This document shows, one piece after another, positions 42,766 through 55,700 of a stretch of DNA of 59,523 nucleotides (the stretch's first letter is position 1; every line of letters starts with the position of its first letter). The stretch covers positions 17,095,898-17,155,420 of the forward strand of contig NC_049987.1 in NCBI RefSeq assembly GCF_000003815.2, read 5' to 3'. The position numbers and the translations under genes are program-made. Origin of the DNA: Branchiostoma floridae (Eukaryota > Chordata > Leptocardii > Amphioxiformes > Branchiostomatidae). The notes beneath the pieces were generated by a model that made no database searches, was not told where the DNA came from, and worked only from the letters and a program-made list of their open reading frames with translations.

Positions 42766-44397
42766 CTGTAAGGTAAACAAACATACGTCATGCATGCGCG
42801 CAGCAGAACGTAAAAAGGTGCGGAGAAAAATGATACCTTAGCCTCGAGGTGTCGTTATGCGGCTTTCAGTCAATAGCAAAAAGCATATTCGAAAGTATGT
42901 ATCATATTAGGTCACATTTTCGGTCACTGCGTGATTTTTAGAGATAGTCCCATGTTCACTTGTCACCGAAACTTGCCAAATGCGGTAGATTTTCAGACGA
43001 AAAATTCGCTCGTCGTTTTATGCGATTTCGAAATTCGGCAAATTCCTGGTGTGGAATTCTCATGCAACCCTTAGATATTATTAAAAGATGTCTGTTGAAA
43101 AAATGGGGATTGGGAAAAGGAGCGAGAGGTGTGAAAAAAGTTATCTGTAGTTTGTAGTGCCCCTCCCCGTTGAAATACGTAATGGGAGTCTTGGGAATGG
43201 GTGCGTAAAACGCCAACAATAGCCCGGTACTACGCTGTATACATGTACTACGCACCGCTGCAGACGATATCAACGATATCGCTGCAGACGATAGCTTCAT
43301 AAACTGAGGAAAAATACGGCCAAAGATCAATTTTACAACAAATTTTAAACAGTTTGGGGTATTTCGAGAGTTTATGAAAAGTTTCTGAGCGACCACGGGA
43401 GCGGTCTGAAATGTTACATCGAAAAAAGTGTGGTATTTTTGGCGGGAAAATTCCTTGACTCAGCAAAACTCTGTGAGACTAACGTGCTGTAATTCACGCA
43501 TGTGAGCATGGCACAAACAGTCGAAACTTGATGACAGACTTGTGTGTTGGCTTTTTGTTTGAAAAGAATTGGACTAACGTTAACATGTCTAAAATTACAC
43601 TGAAAGATCTTTTAACGTTAATGTTAAGTGTGACTGATGAGACTATACTCGGCAGATCAGAAGAGGTTTTTCAAACAACAAACCGCATACAGAAACCCTC
43701 TGAATGTTTAAACAGTTTATATTCAAAGTAGTCGTTTACCAATTTAAGTAAATGAAGTCTCAGGTGAAAATAGGGATTCTTGACCAATCAACTATAATAC
43801 ATTTGAATTTTATAATTTGATTTTTTTTAAACTAGGGTTATGTGGACAATTTCAAACAATGGTAATGCAGAAAATATTATTTCTCGTTGACCCGGTAAAA
43901 AGATAGACAACTAAAGGCGGTACTTAGATCGCTGGTATTAACATTCTCACTTAGATCCAGGTATAGATAAAAATTTTCCAGCTTCTAACTCGAGAGCTCG
44001 TCTGAAAGAGTTTTCACGCTCCATTTCCCTCTAAACAAATGGTTTCTTCCAAAATCGACTTTCATCTAGTCCGAAATGGAGCGTTACCACTGCATATCCG
44101 GGTAGGTTTGGTCACTTTTAACAAGACAAAGCTATCTATTTAAGTCTGAAATCAAACTCTAAGTGTTTTATTGCGAACTGCATACGTCAGAAGGCTACTG
44201 GTGATTGACAGGCCGAGGGCATGATGGGAACGCCCCCACCCCCCACCAAGGTGTAAGAAGATCAGTGTTTCTTAATCACTGGAGTCGAACATTCACAAAT
44301 ATTGTCGAATACTCTTCTTTCAAACACCTTCATGATAAAAAAAAACACTAGCAGCCATTAGGCGTTGAAACAAGGTTGATATAACAAAATTTGTGGG

Positions 44398-44642
44398 ATC
44401 GTGTGGCGCAATCGGTAAAGTGCTTGGCTCAGAACCTCTAGACATTTCTCACTTCACTCAGGTGTAAAAACGGGCACCTGACTTTGGTTGGGGAGGTGTA
44501 AGGTGCTAAAAGGCTTCGCTTACCAATATCGCACCCTTATGGCTATGGGACTACCTTAACCTTCTATCTGTACTGTGTATGTGGCACTCTTGAAATAAGT
44601 TGCTAAACTTGAGTGCAGTGTCACTTTGTCCTTGTCTGTCAG
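44398..44642 (+). mobile_element. tRNA-derived SINE
   Basis: Begins with a tRNA-like head, GTGTGGCGCAATCGGTAAAG, and continues into a body shared with the element at 53186-53420: TACTGTGTATGTGGCACT, then CTTGAGTGCAGTGTC. The B-box half of the head has decayed. It lies in an intron in the 5' region of gene C. Confidence 0.75.
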
Positions 44643-45520
44643 AAATTTAAAAAAAGAGGGAAAATAATTTGAAACAGACGAGAGCAGGTACCAGTACTGA
44701 AATTTTTCAGTTGCAGACTAACTTCTCCGTCAATCTATATTTTGAATTTGTACAATTCATTATATTCTTCTAGAGCAAAGTTTTGTGGAGATTACAGAGC
44801 AATAGCTTATTTTTGACACAAGCACATTATCAGTCCCTTAATGTACACACCACTCAGATAGCAGGGCCACACTGAAAAGCAGTGTTAATCACTGAGAGGG
44901 CAACCATGGGTAAAAAACAGAAATAAATAGCCTGGTTACTACCTAGTCAGAGTCTCCTTCATTTTTGGTTATTCTTTCCTACAGAACCAGACCTGACGTC
45001 AACCTAACAAGTCTGGTATCCAGACTATAACCAATTCCGTAACTTGTAACTGAACAATCGACCCTTTTACTAGAACCTTGTCGACAATTTGGATGCTTGT
45101 GACGACATGGAAAGGTACTAAAGTATACCAAAAATGATTACTCATGCTGTTAAACAACAACACAATACAAAATTGAAACACAATAACATAAGATATAAAA
45201 AACAAGATATAAAATACAGTAAAGCTTTATTCCGTCTTTTCAAACTACTAAAACTGTACAAATCAACACAGTGTGCCACAAGTTGTTAGGTCGTGTACGA
45301 AATGCATATGGCAAGCATGTAATAAGGAAACAAAACGTAAAAAACTCAAGAAATGTTTTCAATTTTCTGAAAGAAAGACTACAAGTGTAGAAAACCTAGC
45401 TGATTAAAAAGAACATACATGAGATTATTCAATTTGTGTTGGCAGGAATATAAACGCCACCTTACTGTTACGATATACAAAACGAAATGCCACATTATTA
45501 TATCCAGTGTGATGCTCTTA

Positions 45521-45760
45521 CCTGTAGTTGTCTGTCAGTATGTGTTGCTTGCTAATGAATAGTTGCTATGACGACAATTCTCCGTTTTCTGAGGCAGAAA
45601 CAGTTTTAGAAACACAAACTCTTCCACAGGAAACTCGAACTGTAACAGAAAAACACCAGCTATACAGAGTTTTGGTCAGACTGACTCATTTTACAGTTGC
45701 AGACGATACAAGTCTCCAAATCGTCCGTCGCCATAGCAACGTAGGCGACCAAAAGGCTAA
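45521..45760 (-). promoter_or_regulatory. Probable promoter and first untranslated exon of gene C, with two X-boxes
   Basis: A strong donor (CAACTACAG then GTAAGA) ends a noncoding exon at 45521. Two 14-mers fit the RFX X-box consensus RYYNYYWWRRNRAC exactly: GTCGTCATAGCAAC (minus strand, 45562-45575) and GTCGCCATAGCAAC (plus strand, 45727-45740). RFX factors bind such sites in promoters of ciliary genes. The transcription start is not visible; the exon's 5' limit is a guess. Confidence 0.6.
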
Positions 45761-48700
45761 TCCACTCACTGATATTTCCGCCTCACTGATATTCCCGCTG
45801 ATAACTATCAGTTTTTTTGTCATAAGTCCTTACAATTTTCCTCACGCGTGGTAAGAGAAACTACTGAAGTGTAATGCCAAACAATGGTGTTATCTTTTAG
45901 CGTGAGGGGAAAATGTCAGACGACAAAGAGTGCGTGTGTCTCCAAATGCCATGTTTGAAATCAAATACGGAGATCTCGGCCTAGATTAAATAAGCTAGTC
46001 TAGCTCGTGTCTGCCAGACTCCAGTTATTACATTTAGCAAATATTAAATTTAATCTGGTACATATTTTGCAAGAATTGTGCGCCAGCCTACAAAAACTAT
46101 TGGACCATCTAATGATTAGCAAAGGTATTCGCTATCGTATCGATATCATTTCTAGCTCCCCGTTTTTTTTTTTTACAAACGGCCATTTGTGACAAAGTCG
46201 TTGAGCTAAATAACGATTACAAATTCGCATTCTAACATCTGTTTGGAGCTTACTTTATTCAGCTTGAAAAGAAAGTACATTTCACTCTTCCTTATCTTAT
46301 CTTATGGAGAAAGCGTCCGAAAACACACACATCTAAACATTCAAGACAGGAAAAAGTATTGCAAAGACGATAATAACGGACAGGGGGAGCACGTGCAACC
46401 TTCTGTACATGTACTGAACGCTCTGTTGAATCGGTCGCCAACGTACGTCAGTTTCTGCAAACTCTTCTGTCATACTAAATAAAGATCGCAGGGCGGCGCT
46501 CTTCAATCTTACAGCATACCGTACGAAATAAACAGACTATGATTCAAGTCAAAGATTATGTGAATATATTTATGTGATATATGTTATCATTACAAGACAA
46601 ATATAGCGAAAACCTAGCATACTTGTATAACTACATTTTAGCAACTCAGTGGGTTTTCAAATTTACAGGCGACTTCATGACAAAATTATTTGGTTTTTGG
46701 ATTTTGGACATAGAATCCTTTTAGGACGGAATAATCAATATCACGAGCTAGTCGCAAAAATGAATGTCAGAAGTGGGATTCGAACCCACGCCCCCATTCG
46801 GGGACCAGAACCCTCGCTTTGTATGCTGGGAAGGGACTTCCACCCTTGAGTCTGGCGCCTTAGACCACTCGGCCATCCTGACATGTTGCAATCAATCAGT
46901 TATCCGATGAAAGCCAATAGCCAATAAAACCACGTGGACGTCTGTTATGTTCTATTCGTTCGGTATTAGGACCATATAAGAATTTCATAGTTTCTTTCCA
47001 TAAATAAAGGCGCGATGAATGAAGGGATTATGGGGTGGTGTTATCATATGTCCCATTCTTGTCTAATTTACAGTACGATTTAAATGTACGTTGACTGCAT
47101 TTTAAATGAAATCCACTAAGTGGGCTGTCTTAAGCATACCTCTCAATTATTGAAAATCCAGAATTCTCTGACAATTCCATCAAGGTTAACAATAAAATGG
47201 AACTCTATTTTTAGGTTTTAATTTTTATTATACATGTATTTGTTAAATTTTCATCTTTATTATCAAAGTAACAAACATTTTAATATGAAAGAAACGATGA
47301 TAGAATACTTGGCTTTTAATGTATGTACCGAGGAAGAGCAAAAGAAAAATTGAATCCAAAGGGCGAACATCATGCCATTGTATATACATGTAACGTTACA
47401 AATGTAAGGCTGACATTATATTAGGAAGTGACATACATAAATTTCAAGTTTATCAAACTGCCGTTTGCCTTTTGCGTGAGAGATTACGATCTTTCATTGC
47501 TCGAACGAAGCCTCATATATCTCACACATAGTCTGATTATGCTCCGTTTGCACGCGATCTTTTGAAATACATGAATAAACATGATACGTTATCTTCCCCT
47601 TACAAAAATAGACTTCTGGTTGGACAAAGTCAAGCTGGTAAATTTGTATACATAAACTGGGTATGAAAATCTGACTAATGCAGAAATGAATGTATTTATT
47701 GAATGGATAATTGAAGAATTGTAAAATACAGAATAAGGCCACAGCAAGTAAATTTTATGGATGACATCCTCTGCAATAATTAGATAGGGCGAAAAAAAAA
47801 ACAATATGGGCCAAAAATATAAGATGGCTAAATTTTCAAAATAGACACCATAAACCTTGTAACAAGAATTGAAATGACATAACATAGACAACAAATCATC
47901 GATTCTTGTATTCAAAAGTGAACTAGTGTAGTAAAAGTGACACTAGACTGGTATCAATTATCAAGTTGGCAACAACACTCATATTGTCATAACTTCCATA
48001 GGCATGCCACTTTTACAACTATCCAACTAGAGTTTCACTTTAATAACTACAGTCATTGCTACCTCGCTATTGTCACTTCTCAAGTACATGTACAATCATT
48101 TCGCACAACAAATTTTCATATATTCGTATTTTCTCGTCCTGTTGACCATCTCCGAAGATGAAAAATGTCTTCTTTTTTTTCTGAAATCAGGTGAAAATTC
48201 ATGTGGATGTCATCCATAAAATTTACTTGCTGCGGCCTAATCAAATTAACTGAAATGTTGGATGGTGTACTATCTATTAATTCATCTTTCACTATACATA
48301 TGTATCGTGCGTTTTGAATTATTCATATGCAATGTATATATAGAAATTTCTACTGGAACATGAAAAGGATGGGTAAGAAACATTCGATTCTTTCATCCTT
48401 TTGAATTTCGTGGGATGGCCCGGGACCCCCCAAAATATGTGTATAAAACTAGGAGATAAAATACGGAAAAAACTATGGAAACTATGAAAGTTTAAGCGGT
48501 GTAATTTTGGGAATAGGGTATTTTGTATAAGCTTCATCTTTTGTAAATTGTATTGCCAAAACGTTTCTTATACATTGTTTTATTTCAACACTAATCATTC
48601 CTTACCCGTCCCCTGTCTGCAAAACAACTTCGTGGTCAATATTTGCCCAGTAATAACATGTATGAGTCATAGAACACATTCATAAAATAACTACGACATG

Positions 48701-49734
48701 TCTGGCGACGTAGAAAGGATTAGGGCACAAAAGTCACCCACAAAAGCGTCCCTATCGTGTGAAGCCATTGTTCGTCACTCTTTCATGCACGACAACTCCC
48801 CTTTGGAACATTTGTTTTCACTAGCTGATGACAGACAAACGCTACCTGTACAACAACTAAAGGCTAACCATAACAAACGTCACTGCCAAGGAACAAGTCT
48901 TGTATTCATAGCATAAGCTACGCTATAGGCAGAGACTTTGTACTTTGTATACTTGTATACTTATTTTTCGCACAGATCTCTCCTTAGTTTGGAGCAGAAA
49001 TTGTTGCTCACGCGACAGATACTGTACTAATATGCGACAGCAAATTGTGGACATTTGCAGGGCAGTTGTGCACTTGTCGTACAGAATTCAAGTGTCTTGT
49101 TGAGGAAAAGGTTGTCTTGCTGCTTCTAGAATTGAAGGTCAGTTCTGTCATATACATTACACAATAGCGTGGTTTAATATTCCTTCTGATATTTCCAAAT
49201 TTTGTTGTTATCCTTACTCGCGTGGCAGGTTTTTGACAACATATTGATGGCGTTTGTCGTAGGAAGTCGTAGATTTGTCGTACACAATTTGGCTTTATCG
49301 TTGTGGCTTAGCCAGTCATAGATCCTGTAGATCTGTTCTATTTGCGGTAACTATTGCTCGTATAAATGACAAGTTTGACAGAGGACTTTGTGTGTGGTCG
49401 TGGATTGGACTTGTTGTGGTCAACGTTAGTTTTCGTAGGTCTTACCACAATTTGCACTAGTAATCCTACGTTGATAACACGACGTGTTGACGACAGCAAG
49501 TTGAAGACCTTTGTAAAACAATTATTATAATCGCAAGGAATTCGAACACCGCTGTCTTGTTTTCAGTGTGGTTTGCATACAAGGCTTGTAGTACAACAAC
49601 CTAAGAACGTTCTTGTTTTGACGAGGCCATACCGTAGAAACTCTGTCTGTTTGGTACTGGCCACACTCCACTGCCAACAGTGAAAGAACGATGACGAAAC
49701 TCTGACGTAAACAGATCGGAAATCACAACAAAAC
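45761..49734. other. Intergenic region between divergent genes C and D
   Basis: Contains the tRNA-Leu gene and otherwise no supported gene. A 72-codon plus-strand frame at 48698-48916 and minus-strand frames at 47494-47915 show no recognisable similarity. The promoter of gene D should lie just left of 49735; I see no TATA box there. Confidence 0.5.
46765..46882 (-). tRNA. tRNA-Leu (CAA) with 34-nt intron
   Basis: On the minus strand the gene starts GTCAGGATGGCCGAGTGGTC and ends GGTTCGAATCCCACTTCTGA, then CA. The acceptor stem GTCAGGA pairs with TTCTGAC (one G-T). The anticodon stem CCAGA pairs with TCTGG around loop CTCAAGT, with anticodon CAA at 46846-46848. The intron is 46811-46844, right after the base 3' to the anticodon as usual. 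Mature length is 84 nt, with the long variable arm expected for leucine. Animal tRNA-Leu(CAA) genes commonly carry introns. A and B boxes are intact, so it looks functional. Confidence 0.96.
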
Positions 49735-52700
49735 ATGCAGACCTACAAGGTAAGTCCAGGTGTTTTTCCTCACCTCTCTTTATGGACTTTATGATAAATG
49801 TATGTGTGCTGTAAGTATTTTATGCGAGCCCCCTGAATTCAGTTTAAGTAACATAATGTTATTACTCTTTCTTCTGTTACATCATTGCTAGTGGGACTTG
49901 TGGGACTAGTGCGACTAGTGTTAGAATACTTCCCTTATTTGAAATGATCGACAAGGACCTATATAACGTCCTTGAAATGGTACATTCTTAGTACCATGAA
50001 ACATGTTGAAGGCCTAGGGTATTCGCCATGATTACGTTTACCAAGAAGGCTATATTTTCGGTGCTAAGTGTGTTTGATTGTTGACAACATAAGTCGAGAT
50101 GTTGCACATGATATTTGGTAGGTGGGCAAGTGGTGGCAGAACAAAAGACACATCATAGACCTACTAGCCGCCTTCTGTGGTACCGCAGTAGAAATTTCGG
50201 TTTTCATAATATATCTCATGCTCTGGTAGATAACCTCGCCGACATACTCCCAACCACAGATTACTTTGGTCACGACAAACTCCCCACCACTAACCATGGT
50301 CTGGAGAAAGTCGGGAGGCCATGGTCTGCTTTCTGTGACAGGACCTTTGCTCTAATTATAAGTCGCATACAGTTAACTTTGTCTTTTAGTTTTACCTTAT
50401 CACCAAAGAATTCAACTCGGAAATTTAAAGTATGACAAGAAAATATTTATCATAAGGGGTTTAAATTCTTCAAACTGCACTTATTTGCACTCTTGGCTTA
50501 GAAACATTGTGCTGTTATTACTAATTTTCTGTGCTTGTTATACGTTGATGGTTTATCCCTACCACCTGCCCTTTTTGATCTTAGTCTCTCTATCCTCCAT
50601 GCAAACCTCTCTCCCCCATATGTCACTTTCTGACGTGCTTTGATAGACATTTGAATTCTCGTAACCTTCGTATATTCTTTTCTGTAGGAAGATTGTTCTT
50701 TGCTTTAATGCGTGTTTGTTTTGTTAACAATAATAAAATCATTCTGTGACACTTTTAGTGACCACCAATTACTGGTGCACTGAGCCGTAATAATTGCCCT
50801 AGATGTTACAGCCACTTATTAGAGGACGGGGCTTTGTAAATGTTTGGGTGGCTTGCGACACAGTCTCTCCTAGCTTAAAGTACTTCAAGTCTTCTAAATA
50901 CCAAGATGTCCAAGTTTACGTCTTGAGAGATACAAAAGAGATAAGGAGGAGGATCAACGTCTTAATCTAGGTGTCGTCGTAGTGGTGACAGATTGCATGC
51001 AGTGAGTACATATTTTGACGCTACTTCTATCCCATGAGGTTTTGTGGTATGTAGAAATGTCGTCTGACGACCCGTCCACAGGAAGACCCAAAATGATTTG
51101 GATTCTTTTTACTGAAATCAGTCAAATTATCGCCTTGGCGACGATTAAGTCAAGAGCTGACTGTAGAACAGGCTGTGAAATACAACTGGCGTATCTATAT
51201 CTGCGGAATGAGTAGGTATAGATCTTTGTCCTTTCCATGCAATATTCTCTCAGTACGATTGGATACCTCCTCCTTGAATATAGGTCTTGTAGGGTCTAGA
51301 AAGCATGTTTTGATATCGTCTTCAATCAGATGTTTGGCTTTACCGAACTTTGCACTTATTATACATTTATGTTACCTTAGATTGTTCAACGACTCTGTTA
51401 TTGTACAACGTTTAAACGTACGAAAACAAATTTGTACCATGGCTTGAGGCTTAAAAGTCTGGAAACATCTCCCTTGCAAATATTTTCGTTAATAGCTTCC
51501 TTGCCTGAAAGATATGGAATGCCTATTCCTGACGGTGTGTTAGAGCTAGGGTGCAATTTTTGTACACATTTTAAAGGTATGTCTCACTGGTGCATATAGT
51601 ACTTAAGACCGTTGCACACTAGTATTTAAGACGCAAATGAAAACCTGCTGTGCATTTACATTAAGATTCCTCGAAGAAGAAGAATTGTTTTAGCAATATT
51701 CAAACATCGTTGATTCTCAAGCAATACAAGGTTAAAGAAGTCCTTCTAGCATCTTCCTTCTAAACTGCAAATATATCAAGTGAGAAGGTAAATACGACAG
51801 GAAAACTCTGCTGTTTGGATGTTCAAAACATGTCTTTATGTTAGAACACATCGGGTGCATGGTTAGCTGGGAGAAAACCACAAACAACTATCGTTAATTA
51901 CTATCTCTGTAAAATCTTAAGATTTTGAAGACAATGCAAGATCTATCCAGTTTTGTCAGCATCTTTTGTCAAAGGCAAATTGGTCGACAATATTTGCGTC
52001 GTGTTTGACGCGTCAGTAGACAGTTTATTTTGAAACAAAGGGGTTGGGAAAATAGACGTCATTTATACTCCGTATGAAAGTAAAACGCTTCTAATTGCTT
52101 TAGCTTTTTTCTTGAGTTTACTTGTAACGTACAATTCTGAAGACCCCTTGTATACAACACTAAGTCATATAGAGACACACATACTATATTGAAATATAGT
52201 TGCTTATTTGGATGCTTATTTTACTAGTATTCGACTTGTTACTTTTGACAAGAAGGTTATGTTTTCAGTGCCGTTTATTGTATCTGTTTATTTGTCTGTG
52301 TGTTTTTGTGGACGGCATGTATCTAGCTGGAGATCATGGATCTTATTTTATTTTAATTAATGGTATTTTGTGTGAACAACATAACGCCAGAAGCCATAGG
52401 TAGATCTTCGTGATATTTGGTAACTGGTGTTACAAAAACAGACGTCAAGTTTGATACTGGGCATTCTAGTTACTTTCTATGGTACTGTAGCGGAACTTGG
52501 AGCTCACCACAGCATGTCTCATGTTCTGGACAAGTTACGGTCGTGATTTTTTGAGTGGTAGATAGCTCTTGGGACAGAGAGTGGGTAACCTAGGTTTGAT
52601 ACTCTTAGTGTTTCAAAAATGTCTCCAAACAGTCCTATCATTTGAGTAAAGAAACGTTCAAGTTATTTGTGCCTAAGAAGACGTAGGTATGCTTTGAAAT

Positions 52701-55700
52701 CTGAGACCTATAAAGCGTCTTGAACGAATTCTGACACTTGTAACGCTTCGTTTATGTCTTATGCTTTTTATGAAAGCGAAGAGTCAGAAAGTCACCGTCT
52801 TTTTATTCGTTTTGACACCGCCTATTTTTCCAGCCCAGTTCAGTCTAACCACAGCTATTAAAGTGATGACAAACGGCCACCGAATGATAGTGTTGTCTGC
52901 GTTGCCTGGCGACGAGAGACAACAATTTTTCTTGATAAAGGTTGGGTCGCAAAACCACCCCTGCTATCTGTCGTGATTTATTACATGTGTCACCACACCG
53001 CTAAAAGTATATTTATATAGGTTAGACTACAGGTTGCAATAAGGCACAGACGCTAAGTCTTTAGTTGTTAGGACAGCTAGATTGAGATCAGAGTCTCTGT
53101 GGACATAGATCGTGATCATCAGCGATTCTTCCGGCAGAATTTTTTTTCTACTTTGTTTTGGACAGACAAGGACAGACTGCACTCAAGTTAGTAACTTTTA
53201 TTAACAGTGCCACATACACAGTGCAGACAGAAGGTAAAGGTAGTCTTTCTTCTTACCTCCCCAACCGAAGTCAGGTACCCATTCCTACACCCGGTTGAAG
53301 TGAGGAAGGTCGTGCAAAGTGCCTTGCCCAAGGGTACAACGTCGGGGACACGGCAAGTATCGAACTCGGGACCTCTAGATTCCGAGCCCAACACTCTACC
53401 AGTTACGCCACACAAGTCGATAGAGATTCCGATAGGAGTCTGTAAAATTCCTCTGTGCGTGTGGATAGTCATGTTAGAAGACCGCATACTGATTTTCAAC
53501 TTCGGTCCGTGTCACTTCACGTCGGTATGTTAGATTGAAACTCTGCATTGTAGATGTAACAATATTCATACACAGGAGACCACCCCAATACAATCCTAAC
53601 AGTCTGCTCTCGATCGCTGTCGACAGAAACTCCGACGGGATCTCTACCGATAGAATCGGCGATCTCTACCCTAACATAGATGTCCTATTTTCAAACAAAA
53701 GTATGAGTAGAACATCGTAATAATGCTTCTTTTCAGTAAGAAAATGTTTCATTATACGCCGATGAAGGTTAGGCATCCAGGAAATAAGATATGCCAGATA
53801 GCAGAACTTTACTCAAACAACTGGATATGATTTTGAAAACGTAACGGTCAGACGTTTCAGGTAGCATATGTTATATTTCGTCAGTTACTCTGGGAAGATC
53901 TGTTGAAGAGCAGGTTGATATTTATATCCTAACTATGCATCTATATGGAAAGGAGGTGAACACAAATTGTGTTTCTTTATCATGCACTGATATCTATATT
54001 TCTGTCCTCCCCTTTCCCCTATGCTAGGAGAGTGAGTTTGCCACTATGGACCCAGCCGCCCGGATCCGGTGGTTAGGCGCGCAGTGTGGGGAGTTTGAGC
54101 GACAGCTGCATGGCGCGGTGGCACCGGACCTCGTCCCCAGGTTCAGGAGTGAACTGGAGGAGCTGTCGGTGCTCTGGGAACGAGAACACGGCCAAACTGG
54201 TGAAAAAGTAGACAGTGTTGCAGGACTTAGGATGCTGCGAGATTGGGCAGTTTCAAACGGTTAGTACAATTTATCACGGCCGTTATTTTTTTACCTCCGT
54301 GAGAACTGAACTGAGAAATTGTGTTTTCGGTTTTATTTTATTGGTGTACGTGTGTTCGGATTTTCCATCCGGCAGGTAATGCTACGGTTCCCGTTGGAGG
54401 TGTAGCCCCGGTCTAATCTCCAAGCAAACCCTACGGTGGCATAATATAGTATCAAAAGCTGGCAAAGGAATGAGGCCGGCCTAGGAATGTTCCTTCGTCA
54501 GCTTATGATAATATCTTATGCCATCGTAGGATCTGCTTGGAGATTAGCCCTAGCCAGGCTCTGAAGCCAGACGTTTGCCCGGTGTAATGTCGGATACCGC
54601 GGGGGTACCGACTGTGTCCAGACTCAAGATATAACTTCAACATATCTTCTTTGTCTTACAGGAAAGTCGGTGCCTGTTTTAGACGAATTCCTCGCCACCT
54701 ACACAAAATTTTCAGTCCTCCTGGAAGACTTTCAAAAGGGAATCTTCAAACCACTAAAGGAGGCGTTTCCCAAACCCTCCAGTAAGAAAGTAAGGAAAGT
54801 TGAGAAGAAGTTGGCAACAGCCTTGGTGTCGTGGAAAGATCTCCTTGAAGCTTCTAAATCTAAGAACAATGGCACGACCGCTGACAGAACTTCTTCGGAA
54901 GAAAGAACGCATTCAGGTTTGGAGGGTCTCATGCCAGCTTTACAGGAAAATGCACAGCAGGTGCTAAAGTTAGCCACCAAATGGGGACGCCTGTTGGAAG
55001 ACGATATACTGCAACAAGGTACCAAAATTTCAAACGACAATTTAGGCCAGGTTCCCATGGCAACGGATCATGAAAAGACCGCGAAAGACAAGAGTGACAA
55101 ACACCGAGCAAGTGGAAGCAGTATGACGACGTCAGATTCAAAAGGAATACTGCATTGCAGCGGTAAATCGCTAGGTGCGCCCGTGTCTGTGTCCCCTGAG
55201 AACAGCAGTATGGTTACGAGCAAGATAGCTGCGCGGAACACTTTGTCGGAAGAACCAAGAACAACTAGGCATAGGAAACAACCAGAAGTCACAAGCAGCT
55301 TGACAACTTCAACAAATACAGCAACAGCTACGGCCGTTTTGGAGAAGAAGTCGCGGAAGAAACATCCAGAAATTCGTCAGAATAGGCGCGAAAGTACTCA
55401 AGCAGCGGGGAAACAAGTCAAGACTCCTGTCCTTCTTGTGGAAGAAACGACTTCTCTCGTCCTACCGAAGGGAAAACACACAAGTAAAAGTCTGCCTTCA
55501 ACCCCTAAGGAACTTTACCTCCCTGCGGCCAACGCTGGTACTGCAACGATATCTCATAGGCACCACCGCAGAACCAAAAGCTCTTCAGACCAACATTCGT
55601 TGCAAACTCCCGAGGAAAACAATCGGACGGGACATAAATCTCCCACCGATGAGACAACCACAGGGCAGGCGGGAATATCCTCTGTGTCACCGGGTGGTAA

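Larger units (their letters stand above)
49750..54027. other. Gene D intron 1 with dispersed repeats
   Basis: A 4.3-kb intron. Segments near 50095-50250 and 52400-52530 share GATATTTGGTA..., a GGTAC-rich GTGGTACCGCAG/ATGGTACTGTAG motif, and CTCATG(C/T)TCTGG, so they are old copies of one dispersed repeat. A SINE lies at 53186-53420 and an X-box-like site at 52901-52913. No coding gene is supported. Confidence 0.55.

Noticed and set aside
42956-43396. 146-codon open frame on the minus strand
   Set aside because: No recognisable similarity, no supported splice sites or promoter, and it lies within the 5' intron of gene C. Chance in AT-rich DNA is the simplest account.
48698-48916. 72-codon plus-strand frame upstream of gene D
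   Set aside because: It does not align with the 5' region of gene C, has no splice support and could be chance.
53340-53420. Possible second tRNA gene on the minus strand
   Set aside because: A and B boxes are visible but acceptor and anticodon stems do not form, and the sequence continues into a SINE body shared with 44398-44642.
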